Positions 23,401 through 36,100 of a stretch of 64,000 nt of DNA are shown piece by piece (positions within the stretch are counted from its first letter, which is position 1; each line of letters starts with the position of its first letter). A model generated the notes under the pieces. It was not told where the DNA came from, made no database searches, and saw nothing but the letters and a program-made list of their open reading frames with translations. Position numbers and translations under genes: made by a program. This DNA is from Prostheceraeus crozeri (taxonomy: Eukaryota; Platyhelminthes; Polycladida; Euryleptidae). Location of the stretch: the NCBI GenBank assembly GCA_907163375.1, contig CAJQUW010001446.1, forward strand, positions 496,001-560,000, written 5' to 3'.

Positions 23401-24114
23401 TCGTTGGGATTTGCGATGTACTATGCACAACATGTGGAAAATAAACTTCAATACGTTTTTTTATTTTGAAGGATTTGTAGACCTAATATGATGCCTGGTT
23501 CCAAGAGCGAAAATCATTGTCACCGCAATTAGAAGCACGCAATTCTAAACAGTGACAATGATTTAAAGTTTATAAAGTAAGTTAAAGTTGATCTAAAAGT
23601 AAAATACTACATTTCCAATATGTCATCTTTGTGTATTATGTCATCTTTGACTGAAATTAATTGGAATGCCTTTTGATATTTTTGTATAAATGGTAAAATT
23701 GACTGCAACTTGACATTCACTATTTTGCTTTCTGATTAAATGAGCCAATGCAGTTCTAACCATGGGTCATAGGTTCCAGCCCTACTAACCGCATGTCCAT
23801 TGCGTTGAAATTTGAACAATTTGTGCGTCGAAAGATCATTCAATTACATTTTCATTCACAGACCAACTAAAATGCAATCTAAATTTTCTTCACAAGTTCC
23901 GTTGACATTGCTCTAATTAAACATGATAGTTATTTGTATAATGAAAAAAGACACTATTCAATCTTTAGACAACACCATATTTTTTCATAAAACATTTGTC
24001 CGGAAAATCATTAAGATTGTTAAGATACTGCGAGGCAGACTGATCTCATGACTTAATGACGACAAGAATCTTTGCCAGACTTAAAGCTGAGTATTAAGCG
24101 AAGATGCACTTACA
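20452..24114. other. intergenic, nothing recognised
   Basis: AT-rich with only short, compositionally driven open frames. A tRNA-like GGTTCCAGCCC lies at about 23773 without a convincing partner A-box. Confidence 0.6.
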
Positions 24115-24116
24115 TA

Positions 24117-25491
24117 CGTGGTGAGATCAAAAAATGATTTAGACTCAACTACAAGGTGTAGTGCTACGTACTTGTTTCTTCGCTCAGTGAAGCTTATGAG
24201 CATGTAGATCCGAAATATAGCAAAGCCAACTTTCATCAACATTCACATCTGTAGTAAATTACATCACTTTTAATGTATCGAATTTTCATCTACTTTTTGA
24301 CATTTTTATTAAGTTCAATTGTATTTTGTGAATTTAAAGTATAACGAATAATGAGAAATCATTTTGCAGGTTGACTTAATGAACCACGATAATATTCTAC
24401 AGTGACTCTTAAATATCTATGCCATATTCTGTAGAGCTAGCGTATATGCAACACAGACAACAATCACTAGTCAATGGCATTCCACGAACGCATACAAAAG
24501 TCACTCATTATGGTCACGCTTGTCACTCACGCTTATGGCGATGATGTACCATGTCGATCAACAGTTTACAATCGGATAAGAGAAATTCAGAATGGAAGAA
24601 CGGAGGTTATGGATCGCTAGTTGACCGGGAGACCAATTGAACTTGGTGATGATCATCGAGAGAAATTGCATAAAATCGTCCTTCACAATAGCCGTATCAG
24701 CAAAAAAGAGTTGGCAGAACAGTTAAACTCGGCAATTCAGCAAGTCGCAAGTTGCGTTGCGGAACCGGCCATCGGAGATGTTTGATGCTCACCATCTTTT
24801 GGAACAGTTTCGGAGGTGTCCACATGAACTTTGCTGATAAACAACGTCATCTCAATGAAGAGTACTACTACGAACAACTTCAAGCTGCACGCCAAGGTGC
24901 TCGCAAGCATCGAAACCAGAACCTTTACTTGCTCCACGACAATGCTACTATTCACACTGCAACGGTCACTGATGCTACAATCAGAGACAATGAATGGCTA
25001 CGAAGTTCTCTCCCATCCTCCTCATAGCTCGGACTTGGCCCCAAGTGACTTTTACTTATTTCGACATCTAAAACATCACCTCAGAGGCGAACGTTTTGAG
25101 AATCGCGCCAATGTCGAACCGCTGTCATGGCATTGTTACGGGAGTTGCCCAACAGGTGGTTGACCAGGTTTGTGTGGAGAATGATGGGGCTACATCGAAA
25201 AAACAAGATTACTTTCTTGAGGTGCTGAAAAGCAAACATTTTTTTGGATATACGCCTTCTCTATCTAATGTTAATTACTTTGGAATAACATCGAACTTAA
25301 TAATAATATCAAAAAATAGATGAAAATTCGATGTATTAAAAGTGACATAATCTACTGCAGATGTGAATGTTGATGAAAATAAACTTTGCTATATTTCGGA
25401 CCTTTATCCTCATAAGCTTCACTGGGCGAAGAAGCAAGTACGTGTCATTACGTCTTGTAGTTGAGTCTAGATCATTTTTGATCTGACTACG
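24117..25491 (+). mobile_element. mariner-like element with ~210-bp inverted repeats
   Basis: The element is bounded by TA (24115-24116 and 25492-25493). The ends read CGTGGTGAGATC and, in reverse complement from the right, CGTAGTCAGATC. Similarity continues inward for roughly 210 bases (24117-24330 against 25285-25491), with blocks such as GACTCAACTACAAG, AGTGAAGCTTATGAG, TCCGAAATATAGCAAAG and CATCAACATTCACATCTG conserved. Mariner ends are usually about 30 bp, so this length is unusual. The interior holds a decayed plus-strand mariner transposase. Confidence 0.88.
24474..25323 (+). pseudogene. mariner-type transposase, internally deleted and frameshifted
   Basis: The N-terminal part (ATG at 24474) has YGDDVPCRSTVYNRIREIQ, a stop at 24618-24620, then TGRPIELGDDHREKLH and NSRISKKELAEQL. 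This is the mariner helix-turn-helix region. The next block, missing in this copy, should carry the first catalytic aspartate. The frame then resumes with MLTIFWNSFGGVH, LLHDNATIHTA (second aspartate) and, after a frameshift, HPPHSSDLAPSDFYLF (third aspartate). The C-terminal part ends at 25323. At least one stop, two frame changes and the deletion make it non-functional. Orientation and position agree with the surrounding inverted repeats. Confidence 0.88.
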
Positions 25492-25493
25492 TA

Positions 25494-27098
25494 TTTCAAA
25501 ATCAGCATATTCAGAGAAATCGCCATTTCTGCTAATATTAGCAGAAACATAATATTTGCTATGTCCTATGTAGTTGCATTCTTCATGATTTTATCACGCC
25601 ATGGTTCATGGTGCAACATTTTACGGGTAGCATATTATTTACAACGACTCTGCATGCGAAGTTTTAGCTAATTAGCTGAACAGAATTTTGAGTGTCACAG
25701 AAATTTGTCGAATCTGTTATTGCACATACAGCTTGTCATAAAAAATGCTTGCTTGAAAATCACATCGACGCAATTGGCCAAACGGTGAGAGAGGCTAGCC
25801 ATTTTCAAAATGTGTACACACTAGCAACCATTAGAGACCTTTGCTCTGCTTTTGGGCACGTTTGAAAAATGATGTCACAATTCCCAGTAGTTGCTATTTA
25901 AGAGTGAAAATGAGATTAACTTTACCAATGAGAAGGGCGACGGAAGATCGCATCAACATCAAGTTTTGCCATCTCAAATGAAAAACAGCTTTGTCCATCG
26001 ATGCAGAACGGATTCGATTCTAAGCAAAATGTTAGGTTCCAAGTGGAAGTAATTGAGATAAAGAATGTGAATGACTTATCGGCAGCAGACATACCCAAGA
26101 CTCCTGCGCAACAAATGCAAAATGGGGGTCGCGTGCTTATATGATGTCTCTGATCCTGTATTGGAACTACCCACGAACTTTTGTTATTCACTCTCTTGCT
26201 TAAAACAAATCTCGAAAACCTCAGAACCAAATCATTCAATCAAAACTGTCCATGTATAAAAAGCAAGGCAAGTCTCCGGAGAGCAGTGAGGTACAGGAAA
26301 ACGCTCATTTTCTAAACTGATTTCTTTGAAGTTATGTAAGCATTCTCCCAGTTGCACTAAACGCTCTATATGTGAGGTTGGATTATCCTTGCAAGTTTTT
26401 TTTATCAATCTTTCTCATTTCAGACTTCTTATCACAATTGCATGAAACATCTAAATTTGCAGAAGCAGCGATGTTTCTGACCTTAATCAAGCTTCATTGG
26501 TATCGGTAATTGCAACTTAATAGTCATTTGCTTCTTTATCACAATATCTTTGAAATTGATATGGTGTCGGTGTTGGGTTGGTATTTTCTGTCAATGGCAT
26601 TGAAAGGCTTGTGAAAATTTTATTTCGATTTCAACCCATTTCTGTCTTCATGCTTATTAGATCATAGACTTGGTCTCCGTGTCACAGTGCTTTAGTACTT
26701 GGCCAAGCGATCTTGTGGTCCAGAGGTCGACCCCCGAAAGTGTCATTGGAGGTCGGCAAGAAAGGCACCCGGACTACAAGTACCACAACGCTCCACAAAA
26801 GTATGACTTTGTTAGCACCGTTCAAGCCCCTAGCATGGTGAAGTAATGGCGCTTCATCTTGTTCTTTTTTGGAGACTACTACAACACTACACAGATTTTT
26901 GGCATCAACGGCTGCTTTCATTGTTGTATGTTCCAAAGCCATGTAAAACACTTTCCAATCTCATCGATACATTTCTTTAACCGATAGTAGGCTACTTTAT
27001 CGATAGTTGTTGCAGGACGAATGAAAGGAAAGTCTTCAAAGTATATTTGATTTAGTGACGATGTCATTCTTTAACATAACGAAAACGCAATGCTTTAT
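25494..27098. other. intergenic, nothing recognised
   Basis: No exon, RNA or element end could be supported. The longest frames (25922-26239 and 26682-26951, minus strand) have no recognisable motif. Confidence 0.55.
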
Positions 27099-30000
27099 CA
27101 CTGTAAACCAGCACCTCCTAAAGCGAGCTAAATCACCTCCTAAAGCAAGACACTATTCGTAACTAATAAAATATCCTAAAGCATGCGCCTTTTAGAAGGC
27201 TAGCCTCTCACCTCCTAAAACATTTTTTCAATGCCATATTCTACTTTTCCCTTGTGACAATGCATGCTACTATCTTTATTCAGCAATAGACGGGTTACGC
27301 ATTGAGATTTATTGCAGACAAGGCTCTCATTATATTCATTCAATATTTATCTCTTGCTTTACAAACAACCCTCTAAAGAAATAAGAACCCTTTAACCTCT
27401 ATAGTACTGTTATGCAAGAGAACATGATATTAGTGTTGTACAATTCGAATACATAAAACAAACTTTACTGAAATTCACTTGAAATTTGTAAAACTGACAC
27501 CCAGTACCAAAATAAATACAATCACAGGTCTATTTATGTCACAGATGCAACGAAATCTCATATATACATGTACGGTACAATGAAAATTTTGGCCTGACCA
27601 CGCAATTTTCTGTGAAAAAATACAAATGCTACATATTATAATCAGTGTCGGGACAGTAAAAGATGTCAGAAACATGCAGGATATTTATTACATAATTATG
27701 TGGATAAAAGCATGTGTGAAATCGTAGATTAACAGTTGCAATAAAGATAAAGTAGCAAATAGAGTCTCAAGATGCGAATATCGAATAACAATCAAGTGCT
27801 AGATGCAAATCAATCTCTAATATTGTTCAAGTAAATTACGATCTAAACTAACAGATATTGCAGCTCTAAAACATCATGGAATTCATCAAGGAATTATTAT
27901 AGAAAGATGGAAACTAAAGAATTCAAAGTAATTTATGGCACCAAAAACAATTCACAGAGTTTTGCACTGATCTTGGTGAAGATGTGACGCACACGAAGAA
28001 GCCCTTCTAGCAGATTCTACGGCGGCCAAGTACTGTCGATTGCGTTGAAAATTATATGTTAGAAACAAGACTACATGTACCGTGATGGTATAGATGCTGC
28101 ATCCGTCAAAGCACATATATAATATTTGGACACCATATATCAGTATTCACTGATATTCAAGTCGAAATGATTGCTGAAAAGAAAAATGAATTTTAGTTAG
28201 ATAGGAACTATGGAGTGAAAAGAAGAAAATAATTAACTTTAAGATACAATGACATCAGATCTACATGTCACATGCAGCAGGCTGAACAAATTATGATTTC
28301 TTCAAAAATTCGAAGTTTTTGATTTGACAGGTAATTGAAAAAAATAGAATTTCTTGTAATCATGCATACATAGAGCATAGCGTATTTTTTAATTATTTTT
28401 ATTACGCAATCGATTTTGATATACGCCTAGATAATATAATTTATCAATGCTGAATTGAATACATGCACATGTACTTTGATAGAATGACTGAAACCTCTTG
28501 TTGCAGAAAATTGGCTCCTTTCTTAGTTATTCGATGTTCTACAGTTTATGGAAATTCTTGAGTTTCAGATCACCAAAAAATAGTACATATTATGCTAATA
28601 ATCCATATTCACAGGTACTAACTTTCGTTTGAAAGTTCTAATGCAATACTGCACACGTTTCTTATTGGCTCTCCCACTTCAGACAGCATGCACTGTCTTG
28701 CAAACTTCTATGTGTCGACAACAAGTAGCCGTACTTATTAATCAGATGAAAACAATATGAGCGTCACAGGTCTCTACCAAACATGCATGAGCTAAGTTGA
28801 CTTCAGAAATAATAACTGGCATGGCTTATATGGCCCAAGATCTTCGTTAAAAATTTTATAAAAATTTAAAAAAGGAATTTCTCCTTTTCTACGGTGAAGT
28901 CATTGTGAAGGCGTCTGAAACTGTTCAACGTCAGAGGTCTTGGTTATATGTGAGTATAGTTCGTTTGAGGAAACCAGCATGATATGCTGATTATGAGATA
29001 ATTTTATGAAAAAGAATAAAGAAGTTCCATTCAATAGGCGGACATTGTATTGCTATCAGAATTACTTTATGTATTTTTACAGAACAGAAACATTCTATAT
29101 TAATTAATTTATCTTCTCTTTTTGTGTTGATGACTGTCTAGTCTTTCCCATTTGTGCTGGAGTCTATTTTTGCCTTGATATCATGCTACGTTGAAAACTT
29201 AATAATGGTGACTAATATGAATAGAGCATAAAAGATACTTTCATTGCTAAAATGGATTTACTTTTAAAAGTAGCCAACAGGATGGACTGAATGTTTATAG
29301 AAGTGGAACACTTAACGCCGTACATTAAAAATACGTTTGCATCCAATAGTGTCTGGACATTGTAGAAAAACCGCGGATATTTGAATACTGACAAGAAGGA
29401 TATTTATTGGCAGAAGATTTTATACCGAAGTATAGAAGTTTTAATTTGTCAGTAGTCTGTTGGCCCATAGTTCAGCATCCGGAATTTCATATATTTTGAT
29501 GAATATTTATTAAGCGAATTCACAACTATATGACAGCAGAATTTTAATAGATTAGATAAAAACGTTTAAAAGGTAAAATGCGAAATTTTTGGCATATGTT
29601 TACAAAGATGTTTCTTCTTAAATGGATGAATCGGGAAAGGCTGAAGACAATTCTTCTACTACATAATGGAAACGAATGTCCTTCAGTGTCGTCTATTGCA
29701 TTTTTTCGATGTCTACACTATTATCTGACTATAGATTATCATGACTGTTGGTGATAAATTGCTACATTAGCAGATTACATTCAACTAATGTGTGCCTCCA
29801 ATAAACTAAATACAGAATTGATTGTTGTATTTCTATTAAAATTCATTGAAATAAACGAATTTTCGAATATAATTTACCACACATAAATGATACATGTGTG
29901 CATCAAAGTATTTACAACTTTGCATTGAATCCTAAACTTGATATGCCAATTCAATTAACCCTTCACATGCGTGCAACTACTATTTTTCTACCTTCGTTCG

Positions 30001-30906
30001 GAAACCTTATTGGACACGCCACTTGTAACAGATGAGTACTTTGAGCAGTTTCTATGAGTACGCACTTGCTTCTTAGAGGCTTTACCGATCACAGATAACG
30101 CGAATGAATGCATGAAATTGACAAATACAATGTATGCCTACCTCGAAAATTTACAGCTTTTTGAAATTTATAATTTGCATTATCCGCAAGAATTAATTTA
30201 GTCTCGTAATGAAAAGTGGCATTTTAACTACAGAAGTCAGACTCGATTTACATTAGTGCTATACAGCATGCATACATTACAACTCTTTCGTATAGGCTAT
30301 CAGAGCTACAGGAAACTCACCTTATTTCTCAGAGCTGCCGTTAGTTGATGAACCAGATTGATCAGTATATCTGTCACGATTGACTATCACGAGAAAATGT
30401 AGAATGCAGATTTTTGGCCATTTGGTTTCAAGTCTTATTATATTTCATTTCCATTTATCCAGTATTTCGATCGACGTTGATGGGAAAGATGTATTCTCCT
30501 GGTATGACATCATGATGCCCATATATTTGCAATTTACCACTGCACAACTTCAACAGATAATTTCAATAAACAATCTAATTGCAAGATCACTGACGGAAAG
30601 TCAACTTGCCAGTCGAAGTCAAAACCAACTACATAACCTCGATGAGATGAAGCGGAGAATGATTCACGTATACATACAGCAACGTGAACTTATGATGTCC
30701 TCAATAGCAGCTATTGTTACGCGACCGCGTTCCTGCTGTCTGGCAGGCAGTGACTCACGCTCTCCTCTATGCATATGCTTACGTCTAAGGGTTATTGTTC
30801 TCTTCAGTATGCTAGCCTACTAATTCAACTTAGCCTTCTGAAATTTTAGTGTGTGGCGCTTTAGGATGCAGATTTCTTCCGCTTTAGGAGGTGCCAGATT
30901 ACAGTG
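27099..30906. mobile_element. CACTG-ended (CACTA/CMC-like) element, 3.8 kb
   Basis: The left end reads CACTGTAAACCAGCACC and the right end, in reverse complement, CACTGTAATCTGGCACC; both continue into TCCTAAAGCG. The motif CCTCCTAAAGC recurs just inside: twice at 27113-27154 with further variants to about 27225, and twice near 30861-30892. Flanks give a 2-bp duplication (AT, or TA if the ends are counted as TCACTG). CACTG ends plus subterminal motif arrays are typical of animal EnSpm/CACTA elements. No transposase is recognised; one open frame near the right end is listed separately. The element lies upstream of the K2P exons, perhaps in an intron of that gene. Confidence 0.75.
30380..30823 (+). 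CDS. unrecognised 147-residue frame inside the CACTG element
   Basis: I do not recognise this frame. The middle part is glutamine/leucine/serine-rich and helix-prone (AQLQQIISINNLIARS, then LDEMKRRMIHVYIQQREL). The N-terminal third is hydrophobic, and the last 25 residues are cysteine/arginine-rich and probably read-through. The frame stops about 20 bases before the right subterminal motifs, where the last exon of an element gene would end. It could be a decayed exon of the element, a chance frame, or a host exon; it does not resemble a K2P cap or pore domain. The ATG at 30380 is not supported by any other signal. Confidence 0.25.
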   Translation: MTITRKCRMQIFGHLVSSLIIFHFHLSSISIDVDGKDVFSWYDIMMPIYLQFTTAQLQQIISINNLIARSLTESQLASRSQNQLHNLDEMKRRMIHVYIQQRELMMSSIAAIVTRPRSCCLAGSDSRSPLCICLRLRVIVLFSMLAY

Positions 30907-31192
30907 ATATCTGGCGAGTGTCTGCACAGTACGTCCTTCATGTTCAGATCAATTGTTAAGAATTTTAACAACCAAATTATGCTTCAATACCTCTTTGCAA
31001 CAAATCTGTGCATTGCACATGCGAAGAAAAATAAAGCAGGGATGACATCATAAAGGAAACAATTGTTGAATAACCATGAATATTCAAACAAAGTTATCAA
31101 AGTTTGCGTACATCGTTGAATACGTGACAATCGATAATTGAAATGAAAATTGTAATACACAAATTAATTCAAAATTTCCTCTCTGATTTCAG

Positions 31193-31364
31193 GTTATGGA
31201 CGTACAGCTCCACTTTCTCAAGCGGGAAAATTATTTTGTGTTTTCTTTGCGATTGTGGGAATTCCGTTGACGTTAATCATGTTTTCAGCTATAAAGGAGC
31301 GGTTAATGGTCATGTCAAATTATATTTTCAATCTCCTTCAAAGAGGACTCCCAGCGTCTGCAAG
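31193..31364 (+). CDS. K2P (TWIK-like) potassium channel, pore-1/TM2 exon
   Basis: Two-pore-domain potassium channels pass background K+ current across the plasma membrane as dimers. The exon is bounded by tttcag at 31187-31192 and GTAAGA from 31365. It begins within the first selectivity filter (GYGRTAPLS), continues with TM2 (GKLFCVFFAIVGIPLTLIMF) and a basic intracellular segment (IKERLMV). The first two bases complete a split glycine codon and the last two (AG) pair with C of the next exon. The residue after GYG is arginine, where K2Ps normally have a small, acidic or histidine residue. The exon carrying TM1, the cap and pore helix 1 must lie upstream and was not found; it may precede the window. 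Confidence 0.9.
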
Positions 31365-32259
31365 GTAAGAACTCCGTTCGATTGGTCAAGCATTCTACAT
31401 GCTTTTGCTAAGTCATCACACTGCTCAAATGAGGGCCCGAGTCAGTGCACACTTATTAGTAAAATTAAACTATTTACATGTTCTTGACCTCACATTGAGT
31501 GAGTCAGTGCCCTAGCGATAGAATCTTGTACAATATTGATTAAAAGGTAAATTGTTTGGTGTTTACTAGTCATGACTCCTCTTATTGAAGCTCTAGCTGA
31601 TGCAGACTATATTATGGGCCCTTTCACTGAATGCTCGCAGAATGATTGGGACCGGACTGTAAATGTGCCGGGTATTCCAAGCGCTTGGGTCACATATTTC
31701 AGAAAAGAAAACAGGATCGTGTCTGAAAATGGTGTCCACTTCCTCAAGACAGTGGTATCTCCTGGTACTAGAGTCTATAAGTAATTGCCTTTAAAGAATT
31801 CGGCTTCGCTTCAATCAATCAAGCGCAACAATTGACAACATCCGAGAGCTTCATGCTCTCTCCACATAGGCTTCTTCCTTATTTCTGAGGAGTATCGGCC
31901 CCATCTTCAGCCCATGTTTGCTTATTACTGTGTGCGGTTTTAAATGCAGGTGAATGCAATCCGGTCTCTTCAATGACAATAATCCACTATCATCCGCTTT
32001 TGCAAACGCACGCAGTCGTGTACGAATAAACGCGGCACCACTCATCTTGTTTTCCACATAGATCACGCGAACACGATCTACTGCGATTTATTGTATTGCC
32101 TTGAATTTATGTGCTATTAACCGCAATCACATCATTTACAGTGATCGTGTGTGAATGAGCACGACATAATCTTTATGACCGCGGATTTCTGCACTATTGA
32201 ACACGAACGGAGTCATCCACTGACAAAACTATGAGTATCTAATAAGTGGCTGCATGCCT
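31365..32259 (+). other. K2P intron, first part
   Basis: Intronic sequence after a GTAAGA donor. The frame at 31572-31784 has no known motif and no splice sites that would join it to the channel in frame. Confidence 0.55.
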
Positions 32260-33150
32260 TATCTTGCCTTATCTCGGAGAAAGGGCGATTGAGAGCGAAA
32301 ATATCTGTCTGCTTGGACGGTCTAATCAACTGGTTTGCTTCCAATCGGCTGCAACTCAACCTCCACAAATCCGAGTTCATGTGGTGCGGATTTGAACATC
32401 GGATGAGAAGCTTCTCTCCTGAGCCTGTTCGTCTGCGCCCCAATTTGTCCTCTCCTGTGGATTCTGTCAGATGCCTTGGAGTCCAATGTGACCCAGTGTT
32501 GTCATTTCGAACGCACATCACTAAGACCGTCGCCTCCTCCTTTGCCATGCTTCGCAGGATAAGATCGATACGCCGCTCAGTCAGTCCTGCTAGCTCTTCT
32601 GACATCCATCATCGTGGCTTTAGTTCACACTCTTCTGGACTACTGCATCTCCGTCCTCGCTAGCGTCCCATCCACCCAGCTCTGTCGTCTTCAGGCCGTT
32701 CTCAATGCTGCCGCCAGACTCATTTATGGATGCAACCGCTACTCCTCGGTTTCGCCTTTGCTCAGAGAACTTAAGTGGCTACCGATACATGCAAGAATCC
32801 AGCAACGTATAGCGGCCATCGTTCACTCCTGTCTCAGTAGAGCTGCTCCCGACTACCTGCTCAGTGAGCCCATCTCGTTTCACAAGCTGAGGGGCGATCC
32901 CGCTTGCGCTCTGCACGAGGGCCTTTCCTCCTGACGTCTTCCGTGCGCCGTCCTACACTCGGTGGACGATCCTTCACAGCAACTGCACCTCGAGTCTGGA
33001 ACTCTTTGCCGGTTGATATCACCAAAGAATCATCACCGAAAGCTTTTAAGACTCTTCTGAAGTCGTATTTTTTGTCAAATTCTTAATTAAATGTAAAGTG
33101 TCCTAGAAGTCCCTGTGATATAGCAACACTCTGATAAAGCTCATGAATGA
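32260..33150 (+). pseudogene. CR1-like LINE 3' fragment in the K2P intron
   Basis: The fragment opens with a reverse-transcriptase thumb motif (LQLNLHKSEFMWCG), then CLGVQCDPVLSF (LGV.LD motif) and LRRIRSIRRSVS. After a frameshift near 32600 it continues with ALVHTLLDYCISVLAS, LQAVLNAAARLIYG and LLRELKWLPIHARIQQ. It then passes a stop at about 32932 and finishes with RVWNSLPVDI and FKTLLKSYFL. This is the complete order of CR1-clade C-terminal motifs. It is related to, but distinct from, the LINE at 7588-8512. It ends in short ATGA repeats (33143-33154). 5'-truncated, frameshifted and inactive. Confidence 0.9.
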
Positions 33151-33154
33151 ATGA

Positions 33155-36100
33155 AAATAGAAAAACGCAGAAATGAATTTGCCCTGGAGAACCTGCATCA
33201 ATTAAAATACTGAATACTTAAGAATTCATAGCCATTCAAGGTTTCAAAATCTACAACGTAATAACGAAGCAGAAGGCTCACATAGAGCGCAGATTCATCT
33301 GAGCTTTAGCAGAAAATGTTCATGTGAATGTTATATTAGATCATAGTGTACGTCAGAAGTTTCTTCAATCCAAAAAAGTAAATTTTTGAATTGCTATTTT
33401 TAGTGGCAAGATAAACGAGTTAGTCAAAATCGATGATGCCACTGGATAGAGCTTTCGTCAAACGTGTCGAACGACACGCTGAGTGGGGCAGCGGATCGAA
33501 AGAATTGTTCGGCGCATCGTTGCGCGAAGTGCGCGATGAAATTACCACCTCTAACTTCTGGTGCGGAAGTGTTACTAAAAGTATTATTTATGACCGGACT
33601 TGCAACTTGCATTCATACCTATGCAAGCTTGTGGATGAAAAAATGGAAGTGCCACACTGTACTCAAGACTGCATTTTATCGTTGACATTTGGCATGTCGA
33701 AAAACACACACAAATGAAGTGTGATATAAATTCTTCGGCATACAAATACCATCCCAAGTTATCACAATTCCCTTATTTGAAAAGAGAAAATTTTGAAATT
33801 TGTGAGCAGTCATTCCATCTATTGAATAGTTTCAAACATGTCACAAGAAACACGACATACGCAAAACGTCTGGTTCTACTGAAATTTGTCGATCATGACT
33901 ACAATGCAAAATGAATGAAGAAATAGTTGGACAAAAGCTCTGCATTTATCTCTGCATGTTATTAAATGCGTTTCATCATAGAAAATAACAAATTTTATAC
34001 AGCAAATCTCAGAATATATAGATTTGTTTCATTAAATCTATAATATTGTAATTGTAATTATGTCTGAGTTATGTTAATCTTCAAATTACAAGTACTAAAA
34101 TTTTGATTCAGGTATGACAATTATTGATGTGTTTTGTTCCATGCATATATTAGTAATAAGGAATACAAATTCAAACTTTCAAAAAGCAACTTTCACGTTT
34201 CACCATTTATAAAATTAAAGTAGTAAAATATTATCAGAGCTTCATAATACAGTTTCAGCAAATATTTTTCAGAATTCGATTAATCGCTTTACAATCGAGA
34301 CAAAAAATGAATAATGTCAATATTTTATAAAGTGAGAGATCTTAACTCAAATAATGAGGCGCACTCCCGCACTGTAGATCTATGTGAAGATCTAGTCGCG
34401 CAGTCATGTGCATCGAGGCTCAACTTACATGTTGCACAGAATGCGGCGCATCACGCGCAAAGACAACAGCGCGCCGCTCAATTGCCACAATCCGCTGCCC
34501 CTTTGGACACGCTTCAGGATGCTTGAGTCATTCGAATATCAAATCAGATGGGCACAGAGCACCTCATCCCTGGTTTCTCGACACTAAAAAGGGGTCTCAT
34601 GGTGTAATAATCTGAAAGAGATCTATTTCTACTTGACCTTGCCGAAAAAATTTCCAAGCCTGTTCTTCAACTTGATGACTCGAAGAAAAATGGCTTGATT
34701 ACTATCCCTTTCAATGGAGTTTTCGAAGGTTATGGTAATTGCTCGGCTATTTACGCTCATACCAGGTGCTTAGTCACATTTTTAAAATTAATACTTGTTG
34801 AATGCTCATTGTTGAGTTGCTACCCTTTATACCGGATGACTTAATTTACGGTCATGTGTGAGTTGTGTCTTCTTTCACAACAGTGGCGAATTCGCGACAA
34901 TTCCTAGCGATGTTATATGCGGCTTCAGTCAGGTATTCATATTTCATGAATGAATATCCAAAATGTAGGTCGAAACAAATGCTCAAAATAGATTTTCAAA
35001 CCAAAGTAATTCAAACAGATGAAATTGCATGGGATATTCTTGGGTCGACAATCATTGACTATGCATTAGTGTTGAAATTATTGCGTTACCGAATTTGTTT
35101 GTTCTCCGATTGAAAGCAAATGATTCATCAAATCTACTTTACTTTCCAATGTAAATTTTGTGTCCTTTGATTCTTAAATTCAATTATCACTAACGCCCAC
35201 GGAACACTTTAGGGGAAACCTCATTAGCATTGGTCATTAATTGTATTGACTAATTGTATTAATTATTGACTAAAGTTGTGTGAATATTATCCAAATATTG
35301 AAAAACAATAAATCAGATTACTGAAGCTTCGCCTCTCGCATTAATATTTCTCTTAACTTTCTCTCTACTTTATGATCTGAGAATACTGCTTCCAAATGGT
35401 TGAAATATTTGTGAATGTCTCTTCTCTATCACAGCTGCAAGAAATGAAAGAAACATTTGCCTTTGCAAGTGAATTATTTGACATATGTCATGGTTTGTGA
35501 ACGAGCTTACGAGAAATTAACGACAGAGATCTCGTCTCGAACTTTTCCTCATGAAGAAAACAAATGATCTGTCTTCTAAATTTGATTTAGAAGAGGTATG
35601 AATGATCGAATGACATCTACTGATTGAATAGTCGAATACATACGGCAAAATGAACTTGAAATAACAAAAGTAATTCATTATACGTGTAGCCTGAGATTCT
35701 TATTCAAGCATGTGCAGCTCTCATTGTACAGAGTGCATGTATATGAAATCATGAAAAGTCAATGACTACTTTTGTTAATGCAGACAATGTGAAGTGGAAC
35801 TCGGTGGCAATAATAACAATGTAGACATTTTATTGTGGCAAGTCTAATGGTACCTTAAATTCAAAACGAAGATATTCATTTTCCATAAAAGTAAAGTCTT
35901 TTTTACCAAGCTATTTCAGTGGCTCAAACTAGAGTGTGGTGGTTACGGAGGCTGACGCGAACCCGATACCAGCTTAACATTTCATTTTCACAAAGCAATC
36001 CCAACATGACTGGTTCACGCAGAGTTAAACCGACAAAAATTCTATTATGTCTTAAACCGACAAAAATTCTATTATGTCTCGTACCGAATATCATTCCGTA

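Noticed and set aside
26682..26951. 89-codon minus-strand frame
   Set aside because: No recognisable domain, no exon boundaries and no repeat association.
31572..31784. Frame after the first K2P exon considered as an alternative channel exon
   Set aside because: There is no acceptor in the right phase and no similarity to K2P TM3 or pore 2, which are clearly encoded at 41578-41804.
34314..34615. Cysteine-containing frame in a GC-richer patch, resembling a zinc ribbon
   Set aside because: The cysteine spacing does not fit a known zinc-binding motif and two frames are equally open.
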